A model generated the notes under the pieces. It was not told the origin of the DNA. It searched no databases and saw only the letters and a list, made by a program, of their open reading frames with translations. Shown piece by piece: positions 40,347 to 49,932 of a stretch of DNA of 64,000 nt (its first letter is position 1; the number at the start of each line of letters is the position of its first letter). This DNA comes from Undibacterium sp. YM2 (GTDB lineage Bacteria > Pseudomonadota > Gammaproteobacteria > Burkholderiales > Burkholderiaceae_D). The DNA lies in the NCBI RefSeq assembly GCF_009937975.1, contig NZ_AP018441.1, forward strand, positions 3,038,001 to 3,102,000, given 5' to 3'. A program made the position numbers and the translations under genes.

Positions 40347-43211
40347 TTATTTGGTCAGGACAAAGCCTTTGAGTTTGGAAAATGCCGTTTCCAGCAATGC
40401 TTTTTGTTGTGCATAGTGCTTGTCATAGTAACCGACAGCAGGCGATGCACTGGCTGGACGACCTGCATAAGCAAGTTTTTGACCTTCTTCCAGGCTTTCA
40501 AAAATATTGTGCTGGATCTGGAACCATGGTCCCTGATTTTGCGGCTCGTCTTGTGCCCAGACCAATTCCGCCATGTTCGGGAATTTTTTCAGTTCTGCGG
40601 CAAAACTCTTATGCGGGAAAGGATACAGTTGTTCAACACGGATAATCGCTGTATCTGTCTGACCACGCTCTTTACGTGCATTGACCAGGTCGAAATACAC
40701 TTTGCCAGAGCAAGCGATAACACGTTTGACTTTCTTCGCATCGATCTTTTCATCCACTTCACCGATAACGGTGTGGAAGCTACCCTTCGCCAGGTCAGAC
40801 AAAGGTGAACCTGCATCCTTGTTACGCAACAGGGACTTAGGTGTCATGATAACCAGAGGTTTGCGGAACATGCGTATCATCTGACGACGCAACAGATGGA
40901 AAATCTGCGCTGCAGTCGTAGGCTGTACCACTTGCATATTATTGTCAGCACACAGTTGCAGGAAGCGCTCAGGGCGTGCAGATGAGTGCTCTGGACCCTG
41001 GCCTTCATAACCGTGTGGCAGCATCATGACCAGACCGGATGCACGGCCCCATTTCACTTCACCAGAACTGATGAACTGATCGATAACAACCTGGGCACCA
41101 TTGGCGAAATCGCCGAATTGTGCTTCCCAGATAGTCAGTGTATTTGGCTCTGCTGTGGAGTAACCGTATTCAAAACCCAATACCGCTTCTTCAGACAAAA
41201 CGGAGTCAATGACTGTGAATGGTGCCTGCTTGTCAGAAATGTTTTGCAGAGGGATATACGTACCCGCATCCCAGCGTTCACGGTTTTGATCATGCAATAC
41301 AGCGTGGCGGTGAACGAAAGTGCCACGACCTGCATCCTGGCCTGTCAGACGGATGGCATAACCGGAAGAAACCAGGGATGCGTAAGCCAGATGCTCGCCC
41401 ATACCCCAGTCCAGGTTCATGTCACCACGGCCCATGGCTGCACGGTCACCCAATACTTTTTCTACCAGGCTATGCGGCTTGAAACCTTCAGGTACGACAG
41501 TAATACGTTCAGCCAGACGTTTCAATTCCGTGGATGGCACAGCTGTGTCAGCAGCATCTGTCCATTTACGGTTGAGGAAAGGAATCCAGTCAACAGCGTA
41601 CTTGTTTTTAAAGTTGGAGATGACAGGGTCATGCGTATGCTTGCCTGCATCCATGGCATCACGGTAAGCCTTGACCATCTGATCGCCGCCATCCGCAGGG
41701 ATAGTACCTTGCGCAGACAATTTGTCTGCATACATACGGCGCGTGCCTGGATGCTGACCAATCTTCTTGTACATCAAAGGCTGAGTCAGTGCAGGTGTAT
41801 CTTGCTCGTTGTGACCCAATTTGCGGTAGCAGATGATATCAACGACAACGTCTTTCTTGAATTCCATACGGTAATCCAGAGCGATCTGGGTCGCCAGGAC
41901 TACTGCTTCAGGATCATCCGCATTGACGTGCAATACCGGTGCTTCAATCATCTTGACGACGTCGGAGCAATACAGGGTAGAACGTGAATCGCGTGGATCA
42001 GAAGTCGTGAAACCGATCTGGTTATTGATGACGATATGCACGGTGCCACCTGTACCATAGCCGCGTGTTTGCGCCAGGTTCAGGGTTTCCATGACTACGC
42101 CCTGCCCTGCAAACGCGGCGTCGCCGTGTACCAGGATAGGCAAGACTTGTGAGCCATCTTTGTCACCGCGACGATCCATACGCGCTTTGACAGAACCCTC
42201 AACCACTGGATTAACGATTTCCAGATGGGAAGGATTAAACGCCAGGGATAAGTGAACCGGGCCACCTGGAGTCGAGATATCAGAGGAGAAGCCTTGATGG
42301 TATTTAACGTCGCCAGCTGGCAAGTCATCACCGTGTTTGCCCTCAAATTCAGCGAACAGGTCCTGAGGCATTTTGCCCAGGGTGTTGACCAGTACGTTCA
42401 GACGGCCACGGTGAGCCATACCGATAACGATTTCTTCGACACCGCGCTCACCGGCGCGCTGGATAGTTTCATCCATGGAGGCGATAAAGCTTTCGCCGCC
42501 TTCCAGGGAGAAGCGCTTCTGACCAACATATTTGGTATGCAGATAGCGCTCCAAGCCCTCAGCCGCAGTCAGGCGGTCGAGGATATGTTTTTTCTTTTCA
42601 GGAGAGAAAGATGGCGTGGAGCGTATCGCCTCCAGCTTTTGTTGCAACCAGCGCTTTTCTGTCGGGTCGCTGATGTACATGAACTCAGCGCCGATGGAAC
42701 GGCAATAAGTGTCACGCAGGGCATTCAAAAGGTCGCGCAATGATGCTGTTTCTGGCCCGAAATAGGTATTGCTGATATTGAACTGTATGTCCATATCGGC
42801 ATCGGTAAAACCGTAGAAACTTGGTTCCAGCTCTGGAATACTTGGGCGCTCCTGGCGTTGCAGCGGGTCCAGATTGGCCCAGTGGCTGCCGAGGAAGCGA
42901 TAAGCTGCGATCAGTTGCTGGGCAGCGACGCGTTTGCGTCCCATTTCAGCATCAGCAGTCGCATTGACTGTGCGTATCGGACCTTGCTTGGCACGTTCTG
43001 CAAACGATGCAATAACAGGTGCGTGGGCGACGTCTGGTTTGGCTGAGCCATCAACGGCAGGCACGTTTTGCATGGCGTCGAAATATGCGCGCCAGTTGTC
43101 AGGAACAGAACCGGGATTATTCAGGTACGCTTCATACAGTTCTTCTACATACGGCGCATTGCCGCCGAACAAGTACGAGTTAGCGTTATATTGTTGCATC
43201 ATCTTGCTCAC
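40347..43211 (-). CDS. sucA: 2-oxoglutarate dehydrogenase E1 component
   Basis: The 954-residue thiamine-diphosphate enzyme shows the E1o N-terminus (Y-L-F-G-G-N-A-P-Y-V-E-E-L-Y), the H-R-G-R-L-N-V-L-V-N region, and the G-D-A-A-F-A-G-Q-G motif with downstream N-N-Q-I-G-F-T-T of the ThDP site. It decarboxylates 2-oxoglutarate and succinylates the OdhB lipoate. A 325-bp gap and a terminator separate it from gltA, so it probably has its own promoter in 43212-43430. AAAGGTGAGCAAG precedes the ATG. Confidence 0.96.
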   Translation of the reverse strand: MSKMMQQYNANSYLFGGNAPYVEELYEAYLNNPGSVPDNWRAYFDAMQNVPAVDGSAKPDVAHAPVIASFAERAKQGPIRTVNATADAEMGRKRVAAQQLIAAYRFLGSHWANLDPLQRQERPSIPELEPSFYGFTDADMDIQFNISNTYFGPETASLRDLLNALRDTYCRSIGAEFMYISDPTEKRWLQQKLEAIRSTPSFSPEKKKHILDRLTAAEGLERYLHTKYVGQKRFSLEGGESFIASMDETIQRAGERGVEEIVIGMAHRGRLNVLVNTLGKMPQDLFAEFEGKHGDDLPAGDVKYHQGFSSDISTPGGPVHLSLAFNPSHLEIVNPVVEGSVKARMDRRGDKDGSQVLPILVHGDAAFAGQGVVMETLNLAQTRGYGTGGTVHIVINNQIGFTTSDPRDSRSTLYCSDVVKMIEAPVLHVNADDPEAVVLATQIALDYRMEFKKDVVVDIICYRKLGHNEQDTPALTQPLMYKKIGQHPGTRRMYADKLSAQGTIPADGGDQMVKAYRDAMDAGKHTHDPVISNFKNKYAVDWIPFLNRKWTDAADTAVPSTELKRLAERITVVPEGFKPHSLVEKVLGDRAAMGRGDMNLDWGMGEHLAYASLVSSGYAIRLTGQDAGRGTFVHRHAVLHDQNRERWDAGTYIPLQNISDKQAPFTVIDSVLSEEAVLGFEYGYSTAEPNTLTIWEAQFGDFANGAQVVIDQFISSGEVKWGRASGLVMMLPHGYEGQGPEHSSARPERFLQLCADNNMQVVQPTTAAQIFHLLRRQMIRMFRKPLVIMTPKSLLRNKDAGSPLSDLAKGSFHTVIGEVDEKIDAKKVKRVIACSGKVYFDLVNARKERGQTDTAIIRVEQLYPFPHKSFAAELKKFPNMAELVWAQDEPQNQGPWFQIQHNIFESLEEGQKLAYAGRPASASPAVGYYDKHYAQQKALLETAFSKLKGFVLTK

Positions 43212-43430
43212 CTTTCTTCGCGTTTCGCGAGATTAGCGGGTTAATCTAACCTTCCGCGACACGGCCTGACCGGTTAGCGGATTGCACATCAAGTTGTGGG
43301 GAAGGGCTTAATTCAAACTATCCTCATGATTAAATCAAAAATCATGTCATTTAAATATGTTTTTTGATTGAATCGCGAAAATTATTCCTAAAAATCACTT
43401 TCGTGGCGAAGCATAGCATAATTACTGAAG

Positions 43431-43463
43431 AAAAAAAAGCGAGTCGTAAAGACTCGCTTTTTA
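43431..43463. terminator. Intrinsic terminator after gltA
   Basis: AAAAGCGAGTC pairs with GACTCGCTTTT around a 5-base loop. On the minus strand it is followed by a run of eight T, which ends the sdh-gltA transcript 74 bp after the gltA stop. In the rest of 43212-43536 I see only the likely sucA promoter region, without a clear -35/-10 pair. Confidence 0.9.
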
Positions 43464-43536
43464 CAACAACATAAAATAACTAAAGATTAACGCTAAATCA
43501 AGGTTTTGAATTAATGCTTCAAATTGACGCTTCGAA

Positions 43537-44841
43537 TTAACGCTTATCTATAGCTGGTACATCACGTTTGGCTGCGCCAACAAACAACTGACGTGGGCGA
43601 CCGATTTTTTGCTCAGGATCAGAAATCATTTCTTTCCACTGAGCGATCCAGCCTACTGTACGCGCCAGAGCAAAGATACCGGTGAACAATGCAGTTGGGA
43701 TACCCAGTGCACGTTGTACGATACCAGAGTAGAAATCGACGTTAGGATACAGTTTGCGGCTGACGAAGTATTCGTCTTCCAGCGCGATTTTTTCCAGTGC
43801 CATGGCCAGCTTGAACAGTGGATCATCTTGCAGACCCAGTTCTTGCAGCACTTCATAGCAAGTTTCACGCATCAGTTTGGCGCGTGGGTCATAGTTTTTG
43901 TAGACACGGTGACCAAAGCCCATCAGCTTGACGCCAGAGTTCTTGTCTTTGACTTGAGCGATGAACTCAGGGATATTATCGACGCTGCCGATTTCTTCCA
44001 GCATGCTCAATGCAGCTTCATTTGCACCGCCGTGGGCAGGACCCCACAGGCAAGCGATACCAGCAGCGATACAGGCAAATGGATTGGCACCAGAAGAACC
44101 TGCCAGACGCACTGTCGATGTAGAAGCATTTTGCTCGTGATCTGCGTGCAGGATCAGGATACGATCCAGGGCGCGCACCAGCACTTCATTGGTTTTGTAT
44201 GGCTCACATGGTGTAGAGAACATCATGTGCATGAAGTTCGCGCTGTAAGACAAGTCATTGCGTGGATACACGAAAGGCTGGCCGATAGAATATTTATAGG
44301 CCATCGCAACCAGTGTAGGCATCTTGGCGATCAGGCGGATAGCTGACACTTCGCGGTGATGCGGGTCATTGATATCTAGCGAATCATGGTAGAAGGATGC
44401 CAGTGCACCTACTGTACCAACCAATACCGACATAGGATGCGCATCACGGCGGAAGCCGCGGAAGAAGAATTGCATCTGCTCGTGCACCATGGTGTGATTG
44501 GTGACGGTCGCTACAAATTCTTTCTTCTGGTCTGCATTAGGCAATTCGCCATTCAGCAACAGGTAGCAGGTTTCCAGGAAGTCACCACCATTGACTGCCA
44601 GTTGCTCGATAGGATAGCCGCGGTACAACAGCTCGCCTTTGTCGCCATCAATATAAGTAATGGAAGAATTACAGGCGGCCGTGGACATGAAACCTGGATC
44701 ATAGGTGAACATGCCGGTAGAACCATACAATTTACGGATGTCGATGACATCGGGACCAATAGAGCCCTTGTAAATCGGCATTTCCAGGGCTGGTGAGCCA
44801 TCGGAGAATGATAGGGTGGCTTTTGTTTCAGAATTTGTCAT
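43537..44841 (-). CDS. gltA: Citrate synthase (type II)
   Basis: The 434-residue enzyme has the catalytic His motifs [10 protein letters not shown] and [11 protein letters not shown], and the later [13 protein letters not shown]. The length fits the hexameric, NADH-sensitive type II enzymes of proteobacteria. It condenses acetyl-CoA and oxaloacetate to citrate. It lies 61 bp after sdhE at the end of the sdhCDAB-sdhE unit. Its ribosome site GAAGGAAGAGCC is nearly the same as that of acnA. Confidence 0.96.
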   Translation of the reverse strand: MTNSETKATLSFSDGSPALEMPIYKGSIGPDVIDIRKLYGSTGMFTYDPGFMSTAACNSSITYIDGDKGELLYRGYPIEQLAVNGGDFLETCYLLLNGELPNADQKKEFVATVTNHTMVHEQMQFFFRGFRRDAHPMSVLVGTVGALASFYHDSLDINDPHHREVSAIRLIAKMPTLVAMAYKYSIGQPFVYPRNDLSYSANFMHMMFSTPCEPYKTNEVLVRALDRILILHADHEQNASTSTVRLAGSSGANPFACIAAGIACLWGPAHGGANEAALSMLEEIGSVDNIPEFIAQVKDKNSGVKLMGFGHRVYKNYDPRAKLMRETCYEVLQELGLQDDPLFKLAMALEKIALEDEYFVSRKLYPNVDFYSGIVQRALGIPTALFTGIFALARTVGWIAQWKEMISDPEQKIGRPRQLFVGAAKRDVPAIDKR

Positions 44842-44902
44842 GGCTCTTCCTTCAGATAAGAGGTGAGTCGTTAATCAAAAAAACACAAGAAATCAAATTG
44901 AC

Positions 44903-45184
44903 TTACGCCGTTTGCAGGCGCAGCAATAATGCATGTACATGAGGCAGATCGACTTCGGCTTCCGGTTTTGTCTTGGCCATGATCAGATCCATTAATGTAT
45001 TGTCCGGCAATTCCATCAGGCGGCTGAAGGCATCCACTTCCTCATCTGTCAGGGATTCTTCATTGGCATCAAGAAAACGTGTCAAGATCAGATCGTTTTC
45101 CAGCAAACCGCGCCTTGCCCGCCACCGCAGCCTTGCCCGCTTTACCGGGTCGCTTTGATGGGATATAGCTTGTGACTCAGACAT
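44903..45184 (-). CDS. sdhE: FAD assembly factor SdhE (succinate dehydrogenase assembly factor 2)
   Basis: The 93-residue product has the conserved R-G-x-x-E motif (R-R-G-L-L-E-N-D, residues 24-31) of SdhE/SDHAF2, which promotes covalent attachment of FAD to SdhA. The rest is the expected helical bundle (D-E-E-V-D-A-F-S-R-L-M-E-L-P-D). It is 108 bp downstream of sdhB, with two hairpins in the gap, and upstream of gltA. Confidence 0.93.
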   Translation of the reverse strand: MSESQAISHQSDPVKRARLRWRARRGLLENDLILTRFLDANEESLTDEEVDAFSRLMELPDNTLMDLIMAKTKPEAEVDLPHVHALLLRLQTA

Positions 45185-45208
45185 AATTAATTCTCTTCCA
45201 TACTGACT

Positions 45209-45279
45209 ATTTCATGCGGCTCTCAGCTCGCCTGGAAAACCGCATGAAATAGCAGCGATACTCCCTGAGGAGCATCGCT
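45209..45279. repeat. Two consecutive inverted repeats between sdhB and sdhE
   Basis: ATTTCATGCGG at 45209-45219 pairs perfectly with CCGCATGAAAT at 45240-45250. Directly beside it, AGCGAT-A-CTCC at 45254-45264 pairs with GGAG-C-ATCGCT at 45269-45279 around a 4-base loop. Neither is followed by a T-run on the minus strand. They may form RNA stem-loops that protect the sdhCDAB message or reduce read-through into sdhE-gltA. Confidence 0.55.
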
Positions 45280-45292
45280 GACGAACAACAAC

Positions 45293-46003
45293 TTAGACCG
45301 CGCGACGAACCATGAGTTCTTTAATCTTACCGATAGCACGGGTAGGATTCAGACCTTTAGGACAGACATCCACACAATTCATAATCGTGTGGCAACGGAA
45401 CAAGCGATAAGGATCTTCCAGATTATCAAGACGTTCGCCAGTTGCCTGATCACGTGAATCGGCAATAAAGCGATAAGCCTGCAGCAAACCTGCCGGACCG
45501 ACGAATTTATCAGGATTCCACCAGAAAGATGGGCATGAAGTCGAGCAGCATGCGCACAGAATGCACTCATACAGACCATCAAGCTCTTCACGTTCGGCAG
45601 GAGACTGCAGGCGTTCTTTTTCCGGAGGAATGGAATCATTCATCAGGTAAGGCTTGATGGAATTGTATTGCTTGAAGAATTGCGTCATATCCACGATCAA
45701 GTCGCGAATGACAGGCAAGCCTGGCAAAGGGCGCAAGACGATAGGCTCGCTCAATTCATTCAGATTGGTGGTGCAAGCCAGACCATTTTTACCATTGATG
45801 TTCATTGCATCAGAACCACACACACCTTCACGGCATGAGCGGCGCAGCGCCAGGGAGTCATCAACATCAGACTTGATGCGTTGCAAGGCATCCAGCAACA
45901 TCTTGTCAGTGTCTTGCAACTCAACGGTCAAGTCCTGCATGTAAGGCTTGGCATCCTTGTCCGGATCGTAGCGATAGATTTTAAATTTCAGTGTACGTGC
46001 CAT
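45293..46003 (-). CDS. sdhB: Succinate dehydrogenase iron-sulfur subunit
   Basis: The 236-residue subunit has the 2Fe-2S set (C-R-E-G-V-C-G-S-D and a later G-L-A-C), the 4Fe-4S motif [12 protein letters not shown], and the 3Fe-4S motif [12 protein letters not shown]. It passes electrons from SdhA to ubiquinone in complex II. It is 12 bp after sdhA in the sdhCDAB order. The length is normal. Confidence 0.96.
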   Translation of the reverse strand: MARTLKFKIYRYDPDKDAKPYMQDLTVELQDTDKMLLDALQRIKSDVDDSLALRRSCREGVCGSDAMNINGKNGLACTTNLNELSEPIVLRPLPGLPVIRDLIVDMTQFFKQYNSIKPYLMNDSIPPEKERLQSPAEREELDGLYECILCACCSTSCPSFWWNPDKFVGPAGLLQAYRFIADSRDQATGERLDNLEDPYRLFRCHTIMNCVDVCPKGLNPTRAIGKIKELMVRRAV

Positions 46004-46015
46004 ATCGGTATCTCT

Positions 46016-47791
46016 TTAGAATGTACGGGCTTTAGGCTTGAAGGTTTCTACAGTCAGTGGTTTGGTCACGACTGGCTTGTAGTCGAGGCGATTGCCTTCG
46101 GAATACCACAAGGTATGCTTCATCCAGTTCACGTCGTCGCGCTGTTCGTAATCACGGTGCGCATGTGCGCCACGGGATTCTTTACGGGCAGCAGCGGATG
46201 TGATAGTTGCCTTGGCTGTTTCGATCAGATTATCCAGTTCCAGTGCTTCTACACGGGCAGTATTGAAGACCTTGGATTTATCCTTGAAAGAAACATGCTT
46301 GCGACGCTCATCAAGCTCCATAATTTTCTTGTAGCCGGTTTGCAGCAATTCATCAGTACGGAACACGCCGCAGTACTGCTGCATGGTGCCGCGAATCGCA
46401 TTGGCAACATCTTGCACGCGCTCGGAACCCGTACTGGTTTCCAGCTTGGACAAACGTGACAGCGCCAGATCAGCTGCATCAGCAGGCAAATCTTTATTGC
46501 TGCGCGCCTTGAGGTTACTTGCAACCACATGATTACCCGCTGCACGGCCAAACACCAGCAAATCAAGCAGGGAGTTCGTACCCAGACGGTTTGCACCATG
46601 CACAGATACACAGGCACATTCACCAATTGCATACAAACCATTGACGATTTCGCTGCCACCGTTTTTCGGAGCAACTACCTGACCATAGATATTGGTCGGG
46701 ATACCACCCATCTGATAGTGGATCGTAGGAACGACAGGAATCGGTTCCTTGGTTGCATCCACATTGGCAAACTTGTGCGCAATTTCCAGAATCGATGGCA
46801 AACGTTTTTGAATGGTGTCAGCACCGATATGACGCAGGTCCAGCATGACGTGATCTTTATTCGGACCACAGCCACGGCCTTCCTTAATTTCCTGATCCAT
46901 GGAACGGGAAACAAAGTCGCGTGGGGCCAGATCTTTCAGTGTAGGCGCATAACGCTCCATGAAGCGCTCGCCCTGGCTATTCACCAGAATACCGCCCTCA
47001 CCTCGCACACCCTCAGTAATCAGGACACCAGCACCGGCAACACCGGTCGGGTGGAATTGCCAGAACTCCATATCTTCGAGTGGCAAACCAGCGCGAGCAG
47101 CCATACCCATACCGTCACCGGTATTGATAAATGCATTAGTAGAAGCAGCCCAGATACGACCGGCGCCGCCAGTGGCAAATATCGTGGTTTTGGCTTCCAG
47201 CATCATGACTTCGCCAGTTTCCATCTCCAGCGCGACAACGCCCAACACATCACCTTCCGCATCACGGATCAGGTCGATTGCCATCCACTCAACAAAGAAA
47301 TGGGTACGGGCGCGGACGTTACGCTGATACAAAGTATGCAGCAAGGCATGACCTGTACGGTCAGCTGCAGCGCAGGCACGCTGCACTGGTTTTTCACCAA
47401 AATTGGCAGTGTGACCACCAAAAGGACGCTGATAAATCGTGCCATCCGCATTACGGTCAAAAGGCATACCGAAATGTTCGAGCTCATACACGACCTTTGG
47501 TGCTTCACGACACATGAATTCGATCGCATCCTGGTCACCCAGGTAATCAGAACCCTTGACCGTGTCAAACATATGCCAGTACCAGTTGTCTTCGGACATA
47601 TTACCCAGGGAAGCACCAATACCGCCCTGCGCAGCCACCGTATGAGAACGGGTAGGAAATACTTTAGACAGTACGGCAACATTCAGGCCAGCTTCTGCCA
47701 ATTGCAGCGAAGCGCGCATGCCGGAGCCACCGGCACCAACGATGACCGCATCAAAACGGCGGCTTGGGATTGTGGATTTAATTGCAGCCAC
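46016..47791 (-). CDS. sdhA: Succinate dehydrogenase flavoprotein subunit
   Basis: I start at the GTG at 47791 (V-A-A-I-K-S), with GGAGAG 7 bases upstream inside the end of sdhD; the longer frame to 47845 is in sdhD and adds unrelated residues. The 591-residue product has the FAD motif V-G-A-G-G-S-G-M and the [10 protein letters not shown] motif whose His50 should bind FAD covalently. It oxidises succinate to fumarate on the cytoplasmic face of complex II. The flavin is installed with help from SdhE, encoded downstream. Confidence 0.95.
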   Translation of the reverse strand: MAAIKSTIPSRRFDAVIVGAGGSGMRASLQLAEAGLNVAVLSKVFPTRSHTVAAQGGIGASLGNMSEDNWYWHMFDTVKGSDYLGDQDAIEFMCREAPKVVYELEHFGMPFDRNADGTIYQRPFGGHTANFGEKPVQRACAAADRTGHALLHTLYQRNVRARTHFFVEWMAIDLIRDAEGDVLGVVALEMETGEVMMLEAKTTIFATGGAGRIWAASTNAFINTGDGMGMAARAGLPLEDMEFWQFHPTGVAGAGVLITEGVRGEGGILVNSQGERFMERYAPTLKDLAPRDFVSRSMDQEIKEGRGCGPNKDHVMLDLRHIGADTIQKRLPSILEIAHKFANVDATKEPIPVVPTIHYQMGGIPTNIYGQVVAPKNGGSEIVNGLYAIGECACVSVHGANRLGTNSLLDLLVFGRAAGNHVVASNLKARSNKDLPADAADLALSRLSKLETSTGSERVQDVANAIRGTMQQYCGVFRTDELLQTGYKKIMELDERRKHVSFKDKSKVFNTARVEALELDNLIETAKATITSAAARKESRGAHAHRDYEQRDDVNWMKHTLWYSEGNRLDYKPVVTKPLTVETFKPKARTF

Positions 47792-47793
47792 TT

Positions 47794-48162
47794 TTATACT
47801 CTCCACAAAATCTGTGCAGCATAGCCAGCACAAGCAATCAGCCACAGAATAGTGGCAACTTGAAATACCAGACGAACAAATACGTTGTGCGTCACATAAT
47901 CCATCCAGATATCACGCATACCAACCCAGGCGTGATAAAGCAGGCAGATAACAACAGAGAAAGTCGCCAGCTTGAACCATTGCATGGCAAATATGCCAGC
48001 CCAGGCAGCCTGATTGAAGTTTTTGCCCGTCAAAAACAAACCCAGCAAAATGACGGTGTACAGTGCCATGACGATGGCAGTAACACGCTGCGCCAGCCAG
48101 TCACGCAAACCGTAACTTGCTCCCACGACCAGGCGCTTTGGTCCAATATTATTATTTGCCAT
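47794..48162 (-). CDS. sdhD: Succinate dehydrogenase membrane anchor subunit
   Basis: Starting at the ATG at 48162 ([11 protein letters not shown]) gives 122 residues with three membrane helices; a longer in-frame start would overlap sdhC. The heme-region motif [14 protein letters not shown] is present. It anchors SdhAB and forms the quinone site with SdhC. It is 2 bp after sdhC and its end carries the sdhA ribosome site, so the genes are tightly coupled. Confidence 0.94.
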   Translation of the reverse strand: MANNNIGPKRLVVGASYGLRDWLAQRVTAIVMALYTVILLGLFLTGKNFNQAAWAGIFAMQWFKLATFSVVICLLYHAWVGMRDIWMDYVTHNVFVRLVFQVATILWLIACAGYAAQILWRV

Positions 48163-48164
48163 TT

Positions 48165-48572
48165 TTAAAATACTCCGAACAGTTTCAAGGCTACCAATGC
48201 TGCCAGCACAAGACTGATCGCCAACACACTCACCGCTGACTGACGTGCACTGTCCTTGTCGAGACCGTAGTGCAAATCCATCAGCAAGTGGCGGATACCA
48301 GCGCAGAAATGGTGCAGATAAGCCCACGACAAAGCCAGGATGATCAGCTTAACGAAAACACCAGATGTCAATGCCTGCAATTCGGCAAATGTTGCTTCTG
48401 ATGTCAAACTCTTATCGAGCAGATACAAGATGAATGGCAACAACAGGAACATCAGCATTCCACTTGCCCGGTGCAAGATGGAAACAAAGCCTGCCAGCGG
48501 CAACCGGTAACCGGTTGCATCTATCAAGCGCATTACACCAAAGCGTGGCTTGGTTCTTACAACTTCAGACAT
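48165..48572 (-). CDS. sdhC: Succinate dehydrogenase cytochrome b556 subunit
   Basis: The start at 48572 (M-S-E-V-V-R-T-K-P-R-F) has GGGGAGA upstream; a further in-frame start adds only 5 residues. The 135-residue protein has three membrane helices and the motif H-R-A-S-G (quinone site), then L-H-H-F-C-A-G-I-R-H-L-L-M-D, with the probable heme b ligand in the H-H pair. It is the first gene of sdhCDAB. A 201-bp gap separates it from gntR and contains a 17-bp palindrome. Confidence 0.94.
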   Translation of the reverse strand: MSEVVRTKPRFGVMRLIDATGYRLPLAGFVSILHRASGMLMFLLLPFILYLLDKSLTSEATFAELQALTSGVFVKLIILALSWAYLHHFCAGIRHLLMDLHYGLDKDSARQSAVSVLAISLVLAALVALKLFGVF

Positions 48573-48626
48573 AAATAATCTCCCCATTAACTAGTCTGTA
48601 CATAAACCTTGCAATTTTCGCTCATT

Positions 48627-48643
48627 TTGGTGCATTGCACCAA
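48627..48643. promoter_or_regulatory. 17-bp palindrome upstream of sdhC
   Basis: TTGGTGCA-T-TGCACCAA is a perfect inverted repeat with one central base, 55-71 bp before the sdhC start codon. The one-base spacer cannot form an RNA loop without opening the stem, so a DNA operator for a dimeric regulator is more likely. The binding protein is unknown; the sequence differs from the palindrome beside gntR. Confidence 0.5.
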
Positions 48644-48773
48644 CAAAAATCATCACGATTAACAAAATATCGCTATCTTAAACCTAAAGCTGTGTACACG
48701 CAGAGCCAGCGAAATTGCAGATCACGAGACTTTTCACATCCAAAAACCACAGCAAATCAAATACCTGATTGAT

Positions 48774-49577
48774 TTAGCTCAATTCATTTCTGTAGTGATG
48801 ATTCATCGTCAGATATAAGCCACGGCGCAACTCAACCGGCTTGTCACCATAAGTAAAAGAAACACGCTCCACATTGAGCAAAGGCGTGCCAGCATCAACG
48901 TTCAGCAAACCGGCTATCGCTGCATCTGCACAAACCGCCCGGATTTGCTCGGAAGCCCGTATCATGTGCGTGCCAAATTCAGTTTCAAATAAACCGTACA
49001 TAGGCCCCTTGTATTCATTCAGACGCTCAGCCGTCAGGCCTTTGAAGATGGAACCGGGCAACCACAGGTCATCAAGAATAGTGGGGACACCAGAAAAAGA
49101 TTGAACACGTCGAATAAAAACGACGGAATCACCAGATTTGATATCGAGCAAACGCGCCACTTCTGCCGGTGCACGCATACGCTTTACTTCAATGATGCGA
49201 TTCTCCGGATAATGTGGCACCCCCTCATCAGGCGCCAAACGCAAGAAGCGAAACTGGGAACGCGCCTCATGGTGAGTGGCGACAAAAGTACCTTTACCCT
49301 GCCGACGCACCACCAGGTTTTCAGCCGACAACTCATCAATCGCCTTGCGCACCGTACCCTGACTGACCTTGAAGCGACTGGCCAACTCCATCTCACTGGG
49401 GATCAACTCGCCCGGCTTCCATTCGCCGGATTGCAGGCTCTGGGTAATCAGTGCTTTGATCTGTTGATATAATGGACTGAAGGTGGGAGAAGCACTCAAA
49501 GACGATGCACCGACGCCAGCACCTGGAGTAGCCGGGGTAGCAGTCGGATTATTTGCGGTTGGTATGATAGCGTTCAT
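48774..49577 (-). CDS. GntR-family (HutC/UTRA) transcriptional regulator
   Basis: I take the ATG at 49577 (M-N-A-I-I-P-T), giving 267 residues with a flexible Pro/Ala/Ser-rich first 30 residues. The winged helix-turn-helix is at about 33-101 (S-E-M-E-L-A-S-R-F-K-V-S-Q-G-T-V-R-K-A-I), followed by a UTRA ligand-binding domain (about 115-260). It lies between the sdh operon and divergent mdh, so its likely targets are the TCA genes and itself. A perfect 18-bp palindrome 57 bp upstream of its start is the likely operator. The effector cannot be read from the sequence; a TCA-cycle acid is a reasonable guess. Confidence 0.9.
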   Translation of the reverse strand: MNAIIPTANNPTATPATPGAGVGASSLSASPTFSPLYQQIKALITQSLQSGEWKPGELIPSEMELASRFKVSQGTVRKAIDELSAENLVVRRQGKGTFVATHHEARSQFRFLRLAPDEGVPHYPENRIIEVKRMRAPAEVARLLDIKSGDSVVFIRRVQSFSGVPTILDDLWLPGSIFKGLTAERLNEYKGPMYGLFETEFGTHMIRASEQIRAVCADAAIAGLLNVDAGTPLLNVERVSFTYGDKPVELRRGLYLTMNHHYRNELS

Positions 49578-49633
49578 AGACTGCAATTTCACCACAAAAC
49601 TACCCAGCACGTCCAGAACAAAAACTAAGTGAT

Positions 49634-49651
49634 ATGTCTTATATAAGACAT
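49634..49651. promoter_or_regulatory. Perfect 18-bp palindrome, probable GntR operator
   Basis: ATGTCTTATATAAGACAT is its own reverse complement. It lies between gntR (minus) and mdh (plus), 10 bp before the -35 box of the plus-strand promoter. Its central TATATA/TATAAG could double as a -10 element for gntR, so binding there would give autoregulation. A half-copy (TAAGACATAAGAT) continues to the right. Confidence 0.65.
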
Positions 49652-49661
49652 AAGATATTGA

Positions 49662-49690
49662 TTGACACTTAGCCCCGCACGACCTACACT
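49662..49690 (+). promoter_or_regulatory. Sigma-70-type promoter for mdh
   Basis: A perfect -35 TTGACA (49662-49667), a 17-base spacer and a TACACT -10 (49685-49690) would start transcription near 49697. That leaves an untranslated leader of about 235 bases before the mdh start at 49933, in which I see no riboswitch I can name. Confidence 0.6.
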
Positions 49691-49932
49691 CCCGTACAAA
49701 CGATAGTTGAAGTGTGCATCAGGCCGCCCTCAACTATTAATCTGTCACAAAGCAGTCACACCAAGCAATATAGTTCGAACGCTTTCAATGTAAAGGACGA
49801 AAACATGTTTGCAGCGGATTTTGGCTGACTGACAGCGCTTTCAACGGTATCATTAAGTGTTTTACATAGCGTCGGCTTATCAGTCGCTGCAATTGTTTGA
49901 ACATCGTTTTCACACCACTTCGGAGATGCATC

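Noticed and set aside
46529..47824. 431-aa open frame on the plus strand opposite sdhA
   Set aside because: Antisense shadow of sdhA; no domain features and no upstream ribosome site.
47792..47845. Longer N-terminus for SdhA
   Set aside because: It overlaps the sdhD coding end; GTG at 47791 has a good ribosome site and the right N-terminus.
48627..48643. NtrC site upstream of sdhC
   Set aside because: The half-sites TGCACCA and TGGTGCA are present but in reverse order and with the wrong spacing, so the palindrome is listed without a named regulator.
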